A stretch of 64,000 nucleotides of DNA from Elephas maximus indicus (GCF_024166365.1 NC_064821.1:51549093-51613092), one strand, 5' to 3'; counted from the first letter of the stretch, positions 32,001 through 41,530 are shown. The notes: generated by a model not told the origin, from the sequence alone. A program made the numbers and translations.

Positions 32001-32543
32001 GGTTTTATGCGGAGGGCAGAATCTGATTCACTTAAAAAAAAAAAAAGGATTGTAGTAAAATACACATGAAATTTACGAATTTAACCATTTTAAAGTGTAC
32101 AATTCAGTGGTATTTAGTATATTTACAGTGTTGTGCAACCATCACCATGATCTAGTTCCAGAATATTTTCCTCCCCACAAAAGGAAGCCCTATAGTCAGG
32201 AAGCAGTCACTACCATTGCCCCCTGCCCCCAACCCCAACCCCTGGCTACCACTAATCTTTCTGTCCCTATGGCTTTGCCTATTCTGTATATTTCACATAA
32301 ATAAAGCTCATTCAGTCTGCGGTGCGGGGGTTGGGTTGCAGGGCAGACTAATGGAGGGGCTGTGAGAGAAGATGTTGGGGGGGAACACTAATGGCAGTCT
32401 ACCCATGACCCCCTTGCTCCCTTCACTCAGGGCTACGCTGCTACGCCAAATTCCACCGGAACCGCAGGGTCACGCGCAGGAAGGGGCGCTGCGTGGAGCC
32501 CGAGACGGCCAACGGGGACCAGGGATCCTTCATCAACGTCTAG
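19617..32543 (+). CDS. DRAXIN: DRAXIN, complete spliced coding sequence (gene-level entry)
   Basis: Draxin is a secreted repulsive axon-guidance protein. It binds the netrin receptor DCC and netrin-1, and it antagonises canonical Wnt signalling through LRP6. The coding sequence is join(19617..20067, 22617..22807, 24692..24803, 25419..25508, 27834..27923, 32431..32543), 1047 nt, 348 residues; human draxin has 349. The translated exons match my recollection of mammalian draxin closely. Every junction is GT-AG and keeps the frame (phases 1, 0, 1, 1, 1). Residues 1 to about 29 form a signal peptide with a Leu-rich core. Residues 56-67 and 131-150 are Arg/Lys/His-rich. Ten cysteines (273, 279, 284, 285, 292, 303, 307, 309, 315, 332) form the C-terminal domain related to the Dickkopf CRD2/colipase fold. 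N263-E-T is an N-glycosylation sequon. N124-R-S is another, but it is followed by Pro and is weak. There are no frameshifts or internal stops, so the gene looks intact. Confidence 0.96.
20068..22616. other. DRAXIN intron 2
   Basis: The first about 260 bases stay open in the exon 2 frame (Gly/Arg-rich, stop at 20325-20327). An older-subfamily SINE lies at 20458-20657 (+), with the target duplication GTAAGTCCTGAGT on both sides (20446-20458 and about 20658-20670). MIR elements lie at about 20750-21000 and 21950-22180 (both plus). The rest is unremarkable. Confidence 0.75.
22617..22807 (+). CDS. DRAXIN: DRAXIN exon 3
   Basis: The acceptor is CTTGTCTCAG, ending at 22616. The exon completes Gly151 and codes to Gln214, including the conserved [18 protein letters not shown] start and the Thr/Ser-rich middle ([10 protein letters not shown]...[13 protein letters not shown]). 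The donor is CCCCAG then GTAAAG (GT at 22808), phase 0. A near-duplicate acceptor choice (CTCAGGCAG) exists three bases on, but only 22617 restores the known GRALVRG sequence. Confidence 0.94.
23295..23860 (-). mobile_element. RTE-derived non-autonomous repeat carrying a SINE
   Basis: The outer repeat runs from GCTGCCGTCGAGTCTGCTCT to GCAGATGGGAGGTGG and shares its middle (TAGCATCATAGCAACATGCA) with 13325-13500. At 23447-23615 a plus-strand Afrotherian SINE is inserted (GAAACCCTGGTGATGTAGTG head); the target duplication CCAACCTAA flanks it (about 23438 and 23614). An (AG)n patch follows at 23970-23986. Confidence 0.75.
24692..24803 (+). CDS. DRAXIN: DRAXIN exon 4
   Basis: The acceptor is CCCCTTCTGCAG, ending at 24691. 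Residues 215-251 include the conserved acidic block [20 protein letters not shown]. The donor is AAGAAAG then GTATGC (GT at 24804), phase 1. The exon begins GTA CAG CCC (Val-Gln-Pro), whereas human appears to have one residue more at this junction. This accounts for 348 versus 349 residues. Confidence 0.94.
25027..25199 (+). mobile_element. Afrotherian SINE
   Basis: A nearly consensus young copy: AAACCCTGGTGGCGTAGT head, GGCTGCTAACCAAAAGGTTG, tail TATGAGTTGGAATCGACTCA. It lies in intron 4, in the sense orientation. TTTCCATCT / TTTCCAGCT flanks look like a target duplication. Confidence 0.9.
25419..25508 (+). CDS. DRAXIN: DRAXIN exon 5
   Basis: The acceptor is TTCTTATCCTCAG, ending at 25418. 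The exon codes residues 252-281 plus one base. It contains the conserved [15 protein letters not shown] with the N263-E-T glycosylation sequon, and opens the cysteine-rich domain (C273, C279). The donor is CTGCCAG then GTACCT (GT at 25509), phase 1. Confidence 0.94.
27136..27308. repeat. Foldback inverted repeat (arms about 77 bp, loop 18 bp)
   Basis: The left arm 27136-27212 and the reverse complement of 27231-27308 match over the AAGCAAGGTAAGCA...TTTCACAT core (27151-27212) with only about five mismatches in 62 bases; the outer 15 bases match less well. The 18-base loop is 27213-27230. A third copy of the right arm, in the same orientation, lies at 27426-27493 and lacks about 10 internal bases. 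The family is not recognised; it could be a foldback DNA transposon or two head-to-head copies of an unnamed repeat. Confidence 0.85.
27426..27493. repeat. Partial third copy of the foldback arm
   Basis: It matches 27231-27308 (TTGTTCACTACAGAT, GTAAGCAC, TGCTTACCTTGC, GGATAATCCACC) with an internal deletion of about 10 bases. The same downstream GGxTAATCCACC edge in both copies suggests a real element boundary. Confidence 0.8.
27834..27923 (+). CDS. DRAXIN: DRAXIN exon 6
   Basis: The acceptor is GTGTCTCAG, ending at 27833. Residues 282-311 carry six of the ten cysteines (284, 285, 292, 303, 307, 309), including the C-C pair and the CFDDCMC motif of the Dickkopf-like domain. The donor is GTGGAAG then GTAAGC (GT at 27924), phase 1. 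The intron begins with a GC-rich minisatellite 17 bases after the donor. Confidence 0.95.
27941..28012. repeat. 21-bp minisatellite, about 3.4 units
   Basis: Three full units start at 27941, 27962 and 27983, each of the form GGCTTCCYSGGNNCCCCTGGR, with a partial fourth at 28004. Because the period is a multiple of three, the minus strand reads as a PPGxP-type repeat; no gene supports that frame. Confidence 0.9.
28741..29176 (-). mobile_element. MaLR-type LTR, diverged
   Basis: The plus strand begins TGCATTAGTTTCCTAGGGCA and contains CTCACAGCTCTGGAGGCCAG, AAGGCTCTAGGGGAC and AACAAGGTCACATT, the typical antisense MaLR order. The right edge is degraded. Confidence 0.75.
29629..29925 (+). mobile_element. 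SINE with a tRNA-Gly-like head
   Basis: GGTGGTTCAGTGGTAGGATT then a decayed B-box region, followed by TTTCAGCAGAGCTTCCAGAC and GGACCAGTTTGATGGCAGC. It belongs to the same family as the copy at 10930. Confidence 0.75.
29926..32430. other. DRAXIN intron 6, distal part
   Basis: 29990-30440 and 31725-32030 are ancient repeat-like sequence (CCAGACAAGAGGCAGAAC; TGAGGCAGGAAATGGCTGG). 31445-31622 is a minus long-variant SINE (ends GTGCCACCAGGGCTCC). 32038-32300 is an antisense L1 3' end that stops about 130 bases before exon 7 and contains an intronic AATAAA (32300-32305). Confidence 0.65.
32431..32543 (+). CDS. DRAXIN: DRAXIN exon 7, C-terminus and stop
   Basis: The acceptor is TTCACTCAG, ending at 32430. 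The exon completes Gly312 and codes [12 protein letters not shown] through the last cysteine, C332, to the conserved end GDQGSFINV, with a TAG stop at 32541-32543. The basic [10 protein letters not shown] stretch lies between the last two cysteines. Confidence 0.96.
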
Positions 32544-33153
32544 CGGCCCGTGGGAAGCGCCTTCCCAGCGGCCTGGAGACTGAGCCCAGGAGGTTTGGAA
32601 GAACTGGGCAATTTGTTTATAACTAGAAGTGGGAGATCGAATGGGGGACCAGGTGACTGAGGCTGCAGGCTCAGGTCAGGACACTGGACCCCGGAAGAGG
32701 AGCGCTCGTGGAGGGGACTCTGGGCGAAAAAGCGGCCCCTGCCCAGAATCCCAACAGCAGTACACTTGCACCCACCACCCGGCACCCCTGGGACGCACCA
32801 GAGCCTGCGCATCCCTTGTGTTTGGGTGCTCCGCGATGGCAGTGTCGAGAGTGCCCTCTACTGTCTGACCGCAGCACTGCAACACCATCAAGAGGAGATT
32901 TCAGAGAATGGAGAAGAAATTTCAACTTTCTAAGAGAAAGGTCTAGCCTAGGGTCCCTTGGCAGGGAACTCAAGGGCGAAGGATGAATACTGGAACACCT
33001 CCTATGTACCAGGCACAATGCTAACCTAAGTGCGTGGCATACATCATCGCATTCAGTTACCACGATGACCTTTTGAAGTAGGTATTATCACCATTTTACA
33101 GGTGAGGAACTTTGAGGCACAGTGAGTTATATGACTTGTTCAGGGCACCAGAT

Positions 33154-33285
33154 CAGTGCTCCTCAAACCTTAACATGCCTAGCAACCACCTGAGGATCTG
33201 GTTGAAGTGCAGATTCCGATTCAGTCAATTCTGCATTTCTGAAAAGCTCCCAGGGGTTGCTCATACTGCTGGTCCAGGGTGGTAG
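33154..33285 (+). mobile_element. MER5A-like hAT-Charlie fragment
   Basis: CAGTGCTCCTCAAACCTTAA terminus, GCAGATTCCGATTCAGTC centre and a CATACTGCTGGTCC end. Related pieces lie at 35440-35505, 37333-37513 (minus) and 38612-38803 (minus). Confidence 0.75.
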
Positions 33286-34612
33286 CCAGGTCCTACTAAA
33301 TGGTGGACCTGGGCTCCGAACCCGGGCCAAGGCTGTCTCGTGCTCCAAAGCCCACCCTCTTGCCCCTCCACACTAAGGACTTATTCTAGGTTTTCAGGGA
33401 GAGAGACGTGTTCCCTGGTAGTCTTTTTGATGTGACGAAGGCTGGAATGAATTGACTCTTCCCTCCCTGGAAAAAGGTCCATCATCTTTAAAAACAAAGC
33501 AAGATGCTCATTAAGCACCTGCTTGTTTGTAAGGAGTGACTTGGGCAGATTGGTTCCTGCCCTCTGGGAGTTGATATTCTGAGATAGGAATGTTTAAGGG
33601 CAAAATAATGCCGTTCCTACACTGCTATGGTGCCGCTCTTCAGGCCTGGGCCAGGAACATTGGAGTTGCCGTGATCACATCTACCCCAGTGGTTCATGCC
33701 CTTCGAGAACTGGATGAAAACATAAACTCTAAAAAAAGTAGACATATCACCCATGTACACCCATCTTACAGATTGTTTTTGTGGTTCGCAGGCCTCCCAA
33801 GGACCATCCCTGGACCCCTTTTTCCCTACTTCCGCAGCAGAGCAGGCTGAGGGGTTGGGGTGTGTACGTCTGAGGTAGAGGTGCTATCTGAGGCTATCTG
33901 AAGCCCCCTATAGGGCAGAACCCTGATGCCCACTGGGAACATCTGTTTCAGCAGCTCTGGCTCCAGGGGCCACTTTGAGAGAACCATCTAAGTCCCCTCA
34001 CCTGGCCTCATGTTCCTGGCCATCCTCTGACCCAGGGAAAATCACGTTCCCAATGGCAAAAGCCTTCCCCGTCCAAATTCCTTGCTGGCCTGGACAGCTG
34101 CCAGTGGGTCATGCCCATAGGGGACACCAGGGCTGTTTACTGCACTGGCAAAATCAGCCAGGTTAGGGTTCAGGCACCAAGGAATGCAGACTGATCTAGG
34201 AGAAACCAGATACCTTCCATGCTCTTGTCTCCCTATTCAGATTTGATGGATATGGGAGTCTCGTGTATGCAAGATCAAAGCCAGCTGGTTGGAAAGCAAA
34301 TCCACCAGCCTTTTTATCTGTTTGAAGTCAGACAACCACGTGGTGTGCAGACTCAGACAGTGGCTCATTCCCTGGAATCAGTGACTGATTCACTGGGCTG
34401 GTTTGTGGGATTGGGCTGGCTCTGTGGGGACGAAACCTTAATGGCAGAGAACCCAGCATTGATTGTGACTGGAGGGAAGGGGGTTAGGATGGCTCTGGAA
34501 CATCACCAATGAACAACACAGAAGGTCTGGACAAAGCTGAAGGGCCAGGCAGAACTGTCACTGCCTACCAGGGGAATACCATAGCTGGAAATTCAGGGCT
34601 GATTTCTTTGCT

Positions 34613-34940
34613 TGAGGTCTCTTGGTAGTGCAAACGGTTTGCGCTTGACTACTAAACGAATTCACCAGCTCTTCCTTGAAAACCCTGTGGGGCAGTTCTA
34701 CTCTGTCCTACAGGGTCGCTATGAGTCGAAACCGACTTGACAGCAACAGGTTTGATTTGGTTTTTGGTGACTAACAAAAACTTTGGCAGTTCAGATCCAT
34801 CCAGCAGGGCTGCGAAAGAAACACCTGGCAATCCACTTTCATAAGAGCACAGCCAGTGAAAACTCTATAGAGCTCAGTTCTACTTTGAAATGAATAGGGT
34901 CACCCATGATTAGGAATTCACTCTATGACAACAGGTTTTC
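34613..34940 (+). mobile_element. Two adjoining SINEs of different age
   Basis: 34613-34769 is a younger copy, with tail CGCTATGAGTCGAAACCGAC and a GGTTTGATTTGGTTTTTGG end. 34770-34940 is the body of an older copy (GGCAGTTCAGATCCATCCAG, AGAAACACCTGGCAATCC). The younger one may have landed in the older one's head. Confidence 0.75.
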
Positions 34941-35092
34941 TCTTTGCCCTATCTGCTCTATTTTGCATTTGCAAAGGGGAGTAAGTGGTATCCTCTTTAA
35001 CTCCAGGGTTAGGAATCCCAAAGCCCCTTCAGGGTTTAATCAGACCTATCTTAAATTTCTCTTGCTGGTACAGATAACCAGTTTCCTCTAAT

Positions 35093-35430
35093 GCAGAGGT
35101 CTGCAAACTTTTTCTGTAAAGGACCAGATGGCAAATATTTTTGGCTTTGCCGGCTGTACAGTCTCTGTTGCAATTCTTCAATTCTGTCATAGTGGGAAAG
35201 CAACCAGAGACAATACATAAATGAATGGGCATGGCTGTGTTCTAGTAAAACTGTATTTATGGATGCTGAGATTTTAATTTCATATCATTTTTACATGTCA
35301 CAAAACATTATTCTTCTTTTGATTTTTAAAAACCACTTAAAAATGTAAAAATTCTTCTTAGCTCACGGACCATATAAAAATAGGTAGCTGGTCGTATTTG
35401 GCCTTCAGAGCCACAGTTCGCAACCCTTCT
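35093..35430. mobile_element. hAT-Charlie non-autonomous element
   Basis: It begins CAGAGGTCTGCAAACTTTTT, has GGACCAGATGGCAAATATTT and AATGGGCATGGCTGTGTTCT, and ends near GAGCCACAGTTCGCAACCC. A related 3' half lies at about 38960-39082. Confidence 0.7.
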
Positions 35431-36068
35431 CTAGTCTGCTGGTTCTCGATCTACACTTCAGAATGATCTGGGGAACGTTTAAAGGTACTGATACCTGGGG
35501 CCCACTCGAAATGATTTTGCTTTAATTGGTCTGGGTTGTGGACTGGTTTCATGTTTTTTCCCTGTTTTTTTTCTGCTCTTAACCTCCCACCTGTGGCAGA
35601 ATAGCTGGGGATAAAATGGCCTGCCCTATCTGTCACCATCTTGGTGACCTTAGGAAAGTTACTTAAGGTCTCTGTGCCTTGATTTCTTCATCTTTTAAAT
35701 GGGGATAATAACCCATCCTTCAAATAGGTGTCGTGAGGAGTAAATGCAGAATCCTTCCAATGTGTTTTGCACAGTGCCTGGCACATAAGCCCCCCGATGT
35801 TAGCTCATTTATTATTGTAGGAGAATTTTCGTAGGTGTTCTGTTCTTGGAGAATAATCAGAAACATACTCAAAGGTACTTTCTAAGTCACCATTCAGAAT
35901 CTTTCCCCAAAGTGTGCACCATGGGACACTGGGAAGGCCATGAGATGCTCTTTAGAAAAGAGAGGGTGGGGTTCCACGGTCAGAGAGGTTTGGGAAATTG
36001 CTCTGAACACAGCCCTAGCCAGTACGTACAGACTGCAGCCATTGAGGTAGAGCTGGAGGGGTAAGTAG

Positions 36069-36341
36069 CTTTTTTTTTTTTTATTTTTAAATTGTGCTTT
36101 AGATGAAAGTTTACAGAACAAACCCGTTCTCACCAGTTAGAAAACACACGTTCAATGACACTGGTTAACAACCCCACGACATGTCAACACTCTCACTTCT
36201 CAACCCTGGGTTCCCTATTACCCAGCTTTCCTGTCCCCCCACACCCTCACCTCCCCCACCACGCCACATTGCACCCCCCCCTTTCCAGTCCCTGCCCCAG
36301 GGCTGGTGCACACCTTCAGTCTTGTTTTGTTCCATGGGCTT
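36069..36341 (-). mobile_element. 5'-truncated L1 with clear target duplication
   Basis: A T-run (the element's poly(A) on the minus strand) begins at about 36069, followed by the L1 3' end (GAAAGTTTACAGAACAAACC, AACCCCACGACATGTCAACA). The sequence GGAGGGGTAAGTAGCTT occurs immediately before (about 36055-36070) and after (about 36342-36358) the element: a target-site duplication of about 16 bp showing target-primed reverse transcription. It is inserted in the DRAXIN 3' UTR. Confidence 0.88.
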
Positions 36342-36954
36342 GGAGGGGTAAGTAGCTTTGTAATAACAGGTTAAGAGTCTAAAAATATCATGGGGGGAGA
36401 GCTGAGCAGTGGGGCCAAGTGGAAACCAACAGCTGCTGGGACTGCCGCCCGCCCGTACCCTCCTGCCTGCATTCCTCCTCCTGGAGCCTGACAGCCATTC
36501 TCAGAGATACCCACCATTCACACGGGGCTGCCTTTCCAGGGTTTGTCCAACAATGCCAAGAGTGGCTCCTGAACCTGCTGGGAATGGGCTGAGGGTCAGA
36601 TGATATGGGGACCAAGCCTCATGGGAAAGTGACAGCATCCCTCGCCCTTGAGAAGTGACTGAGCCACAGTCAAATCCCAAAGCCATAACCTCCTTCCACA
36701 CAGCGGTTGTTGCCAGCACTGCCAGCGTGCCGCAGGCAACCAGCTTATTTTAAGCCATCTTCAACACACCTCGCTTCCAATAGAATCTAATGTTTAGATG
36801 GGCACAGGGCTCCCTGGAATGAGATTTGCTTTGCAACTGGGGAGACAGTAAGCATGAAAGTAACCCACCAGGAACATGTTTATAAAACAACAAAACTGTA
36901 AGGAACAATGGGTGCTAGGAGAGTGAGAGGGAGCAGAAAAGCAAACCATTTAGG

Positions 36955-37107
36955 CTTCTAACAGAGAGCTTCTGTGGGAGAAAGACCTGGCAATCTGTTC
37001 CCATAAAGATTACAGCCTAGAAAACTCTATAGGGCAGTTCTACTCTGTCACCTGGCGTCACTGTGAGTCAAAAATTGACTCTACTGCACCTAACAACAAA
37101 GAGGGCT
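36955..37107 (+). mobile_element. SINE fragment, long variant
   Basis: GAGAAAGACCTGGCAATCTG, CCCATAAAGATTACAGCCTA, a decayed tail ending CACCTAACAACAAA. Confidence 0.7.
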
Positions 37108-37900
37108 TTAAGGGGCTGCAACGGGCAGCATCACCTCCAAGCTGATCTTCATGCTTGTAGGAAACAATGAGGAATGGGTGTGTAGGCAGGAGAGGGGTTG
37201 GCAGGAACTGGCAGTTTGCAGAGCTAGGGGCTTATATTGCAAGGAGTTACTTTTCTGAATCCCAAGTCAGCACAGTTGGTCTGATACAGGCTCTGAGGCC
37301 ACTTAGGGTACAAAAGACTTGCTGGTTACTCAAAGTGTGATCCAGAACCAGCAGTATCAGCATTACCTGCGAGCTTGGTAGAAATGCAGACTCTTGGGTT
37401 CTGCCCCAAACCTGCTGAACGCACAGCATCTCTGGGGGTGGGATCCACCCATCTTGGTCCTAACCGGCTCTCCAGGTAATTCTTGTGCACGACAAAGTTT
37501 GGGAGACACTGGTCTAGGACCCATGGGAGAAAACAGAAATGTTGGATGGTCAGGGGCACCTGGATGAGGCAGGGCATTTGCAGTCAGGTCTGAGTTGGCC
37601 AATTGGAGCTCCAGTTTGCCTAGCTACTAACCGGCAATGACGAACTCACAGGCTGGGGTCCAGCCCTCAGCCTGCAGCATCACTGGCCCTGCCTCAGGGC
37701 AGGCATCAGTCTTTATTCCTGGAGGAAATCAAGTGGTGTACCTTGGCCTGGGGCCCTCAGTCATTGGGTTTTCAGACTCCCAGGAACTCTCCTGGGGGCA
37801 TCGTGTCTCCTTTTTAATGTGTGGGAGCAGAAGGGGAGTGGGGAGGTGCTACGCCCTACAGTCCTGGGAAGTTTTGTTGCATGTGTCCTCTGGAACTGTA

Positions 37901-37906
37901 AATAAA
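37901..37906 (+). terminator. DRAXIN: Probable DRAXIN poly(A) signal
   Basis: AATAAA followed within about 25-45 bases by GTTGAGTGTCGTCTCTCTCT, a GT/T-rich downstream element. The distance from the stop codon (5.4 kb) is long, but no earlier canonical hexamer was seen on the plus strand. Confidence 0.6.
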
Positions 37907-37925
37907 GGGATAATGGTTACTAGTT

Positions 37926-39093
37926 GAGTGTCGTCTCTCTCTGCCCCTCCAGGAGATGGTCCATCTGCACAGAGAGTGAGCAGTGTGAGGGCTAACCTCG
38001 GTAGCACACTAGGCAGCCACGGTCCCTGCCCTCAGCAGCTTCCTCCGTGGTCCTTTATCCAGACCTCCTGAGTAGGAGTTTTATATTTTTCTCTCTCTCT
38101 CTCCCATTTTAGAGTTGGGGCAGCTGAGGTCCCAAAGAGGCTGTTGTCACATCAGGACAGCCTCAGGTGGCCTCATTCCTGGCCTGGATGGCCAAGTGCA
38201 GAGAAAGTAGACACCAGCCCTGGTAGGATAAGGTGGAGCAAAGCCTGAATCCCGGCCTGGGAAGGTGTGAATACCATCCTGGGAACAGGCGTGAACTGGC
38301 GAGGGGGTGGCCTGGTACCAGGAAGGACATCTCTTAACTCAGTGACTGCTCCAGCCAGCATGACCCAGACATGATGTCCAGACCCTCCTGGGCCCTTCCA
38401 GGTCTGGCCAGTGGGAGCAAGGCTGTGTGTGTACCCAGCAGCACTGTCCTGAGTTAAGGCAGGGCCCAGAGCCGCCTGGGGGCCAGGTAACCACAGACAG
38501 GGTCCGTCCTTAAGAGCCTGGTGTCCCCATGGATATCTCCCAGTCAAGGCAGCACCGGGGCACTGGCCGCTGCAGCCTGGATGAAAGAAGCCCCCAATCC
38601 TGTTTCCCAAAGGGAGTGCCCGAGACTCTCAGCATCAGAATTCCCTGGGAACCTTGTAAAAAACCCCAGTTTCTGAGCCCACCTGGGTGGGCCTCTGACT
38701 GAGAATCTCCGGGAGGAACTTGGGAATCTGCATGTTTGATAAGCCCCCCTCGCACCCTGGGAGATTTGGGTCCACACTCAGGTTTAAGAACTACTGCTGC
38801 CAACCTGCCTGAGAACTCACTTTCCTCCCCAGAGGGGACCCAGGTAGCTGGAGAACCTTCCATTGCACATGGTTCTGAGCATCCGAGCCCAGAGAGTCCC
38901 CGTTGTATAGGATTTTAGAGCCCTATCCTCTCTGTCTTAATTCTGCCATTGAGGATACGAAAACGTAGGTGTGCAAATGAATGAGCATGGCTGTGTTCCA
39001 GTAAAGCTGTGTTTACACAAAAGAGCAGTGGGCTGAATTTGACCCATGGGCCATGGGGTTGTAGTTTGTCAGCCCTTAATCTATACTGCTGAT
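37926..39093. other. Intergenic sequence after DRAXIN
   Basis: Mostly unique sequence, with a MER5A-like piece at 38612-38803 (minus) and a hAT-Charlie 3' half at about 38960-39082. No gene was recognised; the 145-codon minus-strand frame (38173-38610) has no domain. Confidence 0.55.
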
Positions 39094-39882
39094 CAGTGGC
39101 ATCACTAGGGTTGGTGTCACCCAGTGGGGTAACTCATGGTGACACCCTCCCAAGGACTTCCTTCTGTACCAGACCATACAGAATCCTTAGTAATGTTTTT
39201 TGTACTAATGTTACTTGTAAAGTCATAATTCTCATCTATCACTCCTTTTCCCTTAATTACTACTTCATTCTCAAAAAAGTTATTGATAAGTTCACAAATA
39301 CAAATTACTACAATATTATAGCTAAAACAACAGAAATTTTGACAAAATCAGCAAGTATAAGAACACCAGCAGCGATGAAAACAGCGAGTGCTTCTAGCCT
39401 GTGCAGATGAAACACGTGATATGAAGCATCACTGTAATTGGGTAATAACGACAGCCCTGATGGAGCGCATTAAAACCCAACTAAACCAAACCGTGTTGCA
39501 GTCCATTCTGACTCATAGTAACCCTATAAGATGGAGTAGAACTGCCCCATAGGGTTTCCAGGGAGCACCTGGTGGATTCGAACTGCCAACCTTTTGGTTA
39601 GCAGCAGTAACACTTAACCACTATGCCACCAGGGTTTCCAATTAGCATAGATCCAGCAGTTGTAGGTATCCAGGCTTGTACGTATACTGATACGTGTAAG
39701 CTGGGCTTACGAAACAATGTTTTTGTTGTTATAACTAGCTACAGGAATGTTTTCATAAAATATAATAAACTTCTGCTGAAACACTGCCCCAAAATTTTGT
39801 AGACGGTCATTTTGGTGTCACCCCCTCTGACAATGTCACCTGGTGCAGTCCACACCCCCTGCACCTCCTACTGATACCACTG
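39094..39882 (+). mobile_element. hAT-type (Tip100-like) non-autonomous DNA transposon, SINE inside
   Basis: The left terminus CAGTGGCATCACTAGG and the complement of the right end (CAGTGGTATCAGTAGG) form terminal inverted repeats. The flanks CTGCTGAT (39086-39093) and CCGCTGAC (39883-39890) match at 6 of 8 positions, fitting an old 8-bp hAT target duplication. A subterminal GGTGTCACCC is mirrored by GGTGACACC-type sequence at the other end. At 39476-39642 a minus Afrotherian SINE is inserted. Confidence 0.7.
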
Positions 39883-40499
39883 CCGCTGACCTCTGGGTCA
39901 GTGGCTGTAGAAAGGCATGCGGGGCTTCTAAAAACCCCTTCTATCCTGGGGTGTCAACTCAAACGCATTTTTACTAAGGAAGATTGGAGCAGTGCTCAGA
40001 TAAGGAGTCAAGACCAGTCCTACTCCAGGCCACGGGGATTTTTTTTTTTTTTTTTTTTTGATTGTGGTAAATATGTATGATGAACCCTGATGGCAAAATG
40101 GTTAAGGGCTGGGCTGCTAACCTTAAGGTCAGTGGTTTAAACCCCTCCAGCAGTTCCATGGGAGAAAGACCTGGTGATCTGCTCCCATAAAGATTACAGC
40201 CTAGGAAACCCTATAAGGTTTCTCCTTTGTCATATAAACTCACTATGATCGGAATCGATGGCACACGACAACAAATATATGTGTAGAAAAACGTTATGTC
40301 ATTCCAACCTCCTTAACATGTCCAATTCAGTGACAGTAATCACAGTCATCTTGCTCAACCATCACCGCTATCCATTTCCAAATTTTTCCATCACGCTAAA
40401 CTGAAGCTCAGTGTCCCCTGTGCAATGAGTGCCCCTTTCTCCCTTCCTCCCCCCTGCCCCTGGCAGCCACTAATTTACTGAGGCCTATATACACTTGCT

Positions 40500-40901
40500 G
40501 TTGTGGATTGAATTGTGTCCCCCCAAAATATGTACATATAACCTCTATGCCTGTGGTTATAATCCCATTTGGGAATGGGTTGTCTTTGTTATGTGAATGA
40601 GGCAGGATTAGTGTAGGGTGTGTCTTGAGTCACTCTCTTTTAAGATATAAAAGAGATTATATAAGAGATTAAACAAGCAATGGAGAGAAGCAGAGATGCC
40701 AAGCCACCTGAAGATCACCCAGGAGCAGAAACTCAAAAACACAAGGACCTTCCTCCAGGGCCAACAGAGAAAGAATGCCTTCCCCTAGAGCTGGCACTCT
40801 GAATTCAGACTTCTAGCCTCCTAACTGTGAGAAAATAAATTTGTTTGTTAAAGCCATCCATTTGTGGTATTTCTGTTATAGCAGCACTATTTAACTAAGA
40901 C
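40500..40901 (+). mobile_element. MaLR-type solo LTR inside an L1
   Basis: It starts TGTTGTGGATTGAATTGTG, has GAAAATAAATTTGTTTGTTAAAGC near the end, and closes CTAAGACG. Flanking CTTGC/CTTGT may be the 5-bp target duplication. The L1 reading resumes directly after it (TCTATTCTAGATATTTCATA). Confidence 0.8.
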
Positions 40902-41066
40902 GCTTGTCTATTCTAGATATTTCATATAAGTGGAATCATATAATATTTGCCCTTTTGTGACTGATTTATTTCACTCAGCATGATGTTTTCTAAGTTCATT
41001 TATGTCATTGCGTGTATCAGGACTTCATTCCTCTTTATGGCTCAGTAATACTGTATCCATTGTGAA

Positions 41067-41453
41067 GGAGCCCTGGTGGCACAGTGGTTAAATGCTCGGC
41101 TGCTAACTGAAAGATCAGTTGTTAGAACCCAGCAGCCTCTCCTCAGGAGAAAGATGTGGCAGTCTGCTTCCATAAAGATTAAAAAACAACAACAAAACCA
41201 TTGCTGTCGACTCAATTCCAACTCGTAGCAACCCTGTAGGGCAGAGTAGAACTGCCCCATAGGGTTTCCAAAGAGCAACTGGTGGATTTGAACTGCTGAC
41301 CTTTTGGTTAGCAGCCTGAGCTCTTAACCACTGTAGCACCAGGGCTCCTCCATAAAAATTACAGCCTTGGAAAGCCTTTGGGGCAGCTCTGCTCTGTCTG
41401 TAGGGTTGCTATGACTCAGAATCGACTGGATGGCAATGGGGTTTGGTTTTTGG
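41067..41453 (+). mobile_element. SINE inserted within a SINE
   Basis: The outer plus copy runs 41067-41180 (GGAGCCCTGGTGGCACAGTG) and 41350-41453 (ACAGCCTTGGAAAGCC to GGCAATGGGGTTTGG). The inner minus copy, 41181-41349, is flanked by the duplicated outer sequence CCATAAAGATTA / CCATAAAAATTA. The relative ages are therefore readable: L1, then outer SINE, then inner SINE. Confidence 0.92.
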
Positions 41454-41530
41454 TTAACATTCAATTCTATGGATCCACCGCATTTTGTTTATCCATTCAT
41501 GGACACTTGGGTTGTTTCCACCTTTTGAAG

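Larger units (their letters stand above)
32544..37925 (+). other. DRAXIN: DRAXIN long 3' UTR (inferred)
   Basis: The first canonical AATAAA after the stop on this strand is at 37901, and a GT-rich element follows it. A 5.4-kb 3' UTR fits the long DRAXIN 3' UTR in current human annotation, as I recall it. Repeats inside it are a MIR at about 32985-33150, MER5A-like hAT pieces (33154-33285 +, 37333-37513 -), SINEs (34613-34940, 36955-37107), another hAT-Charlie piece (35093-35430) and a truncated L1 (36069-36341). A shorter message using a non-canonical signal cannot be excluded. Confidence 0.55.
40041..41530 (-). mobile_element. Old L1 3' fragment split by later insertions
   Basis: Antisense L1 3' UTR/ORF2-end blocks (ATTGTGGTAAATATG; GCCCCTGGCAGCCACTAAT; CATATAAGTGGAATCATA; TTGGGTTGTTTCCACC) are interrupted by a plus SINE (40078-40274), a plus MaLR LTR (40500-40901) and a plus SINE (41067-41453), which itself contains a minus SINE (41181-41349). 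Confidence 0.75.

Noticed and set aside
32300-32305. AATAAA just before DRAXIN exon 7
   Set aside because: It lies in the antisense L1 fragment in intron 6, upstream of the last coding exon, so it cannot be the normal gene end.
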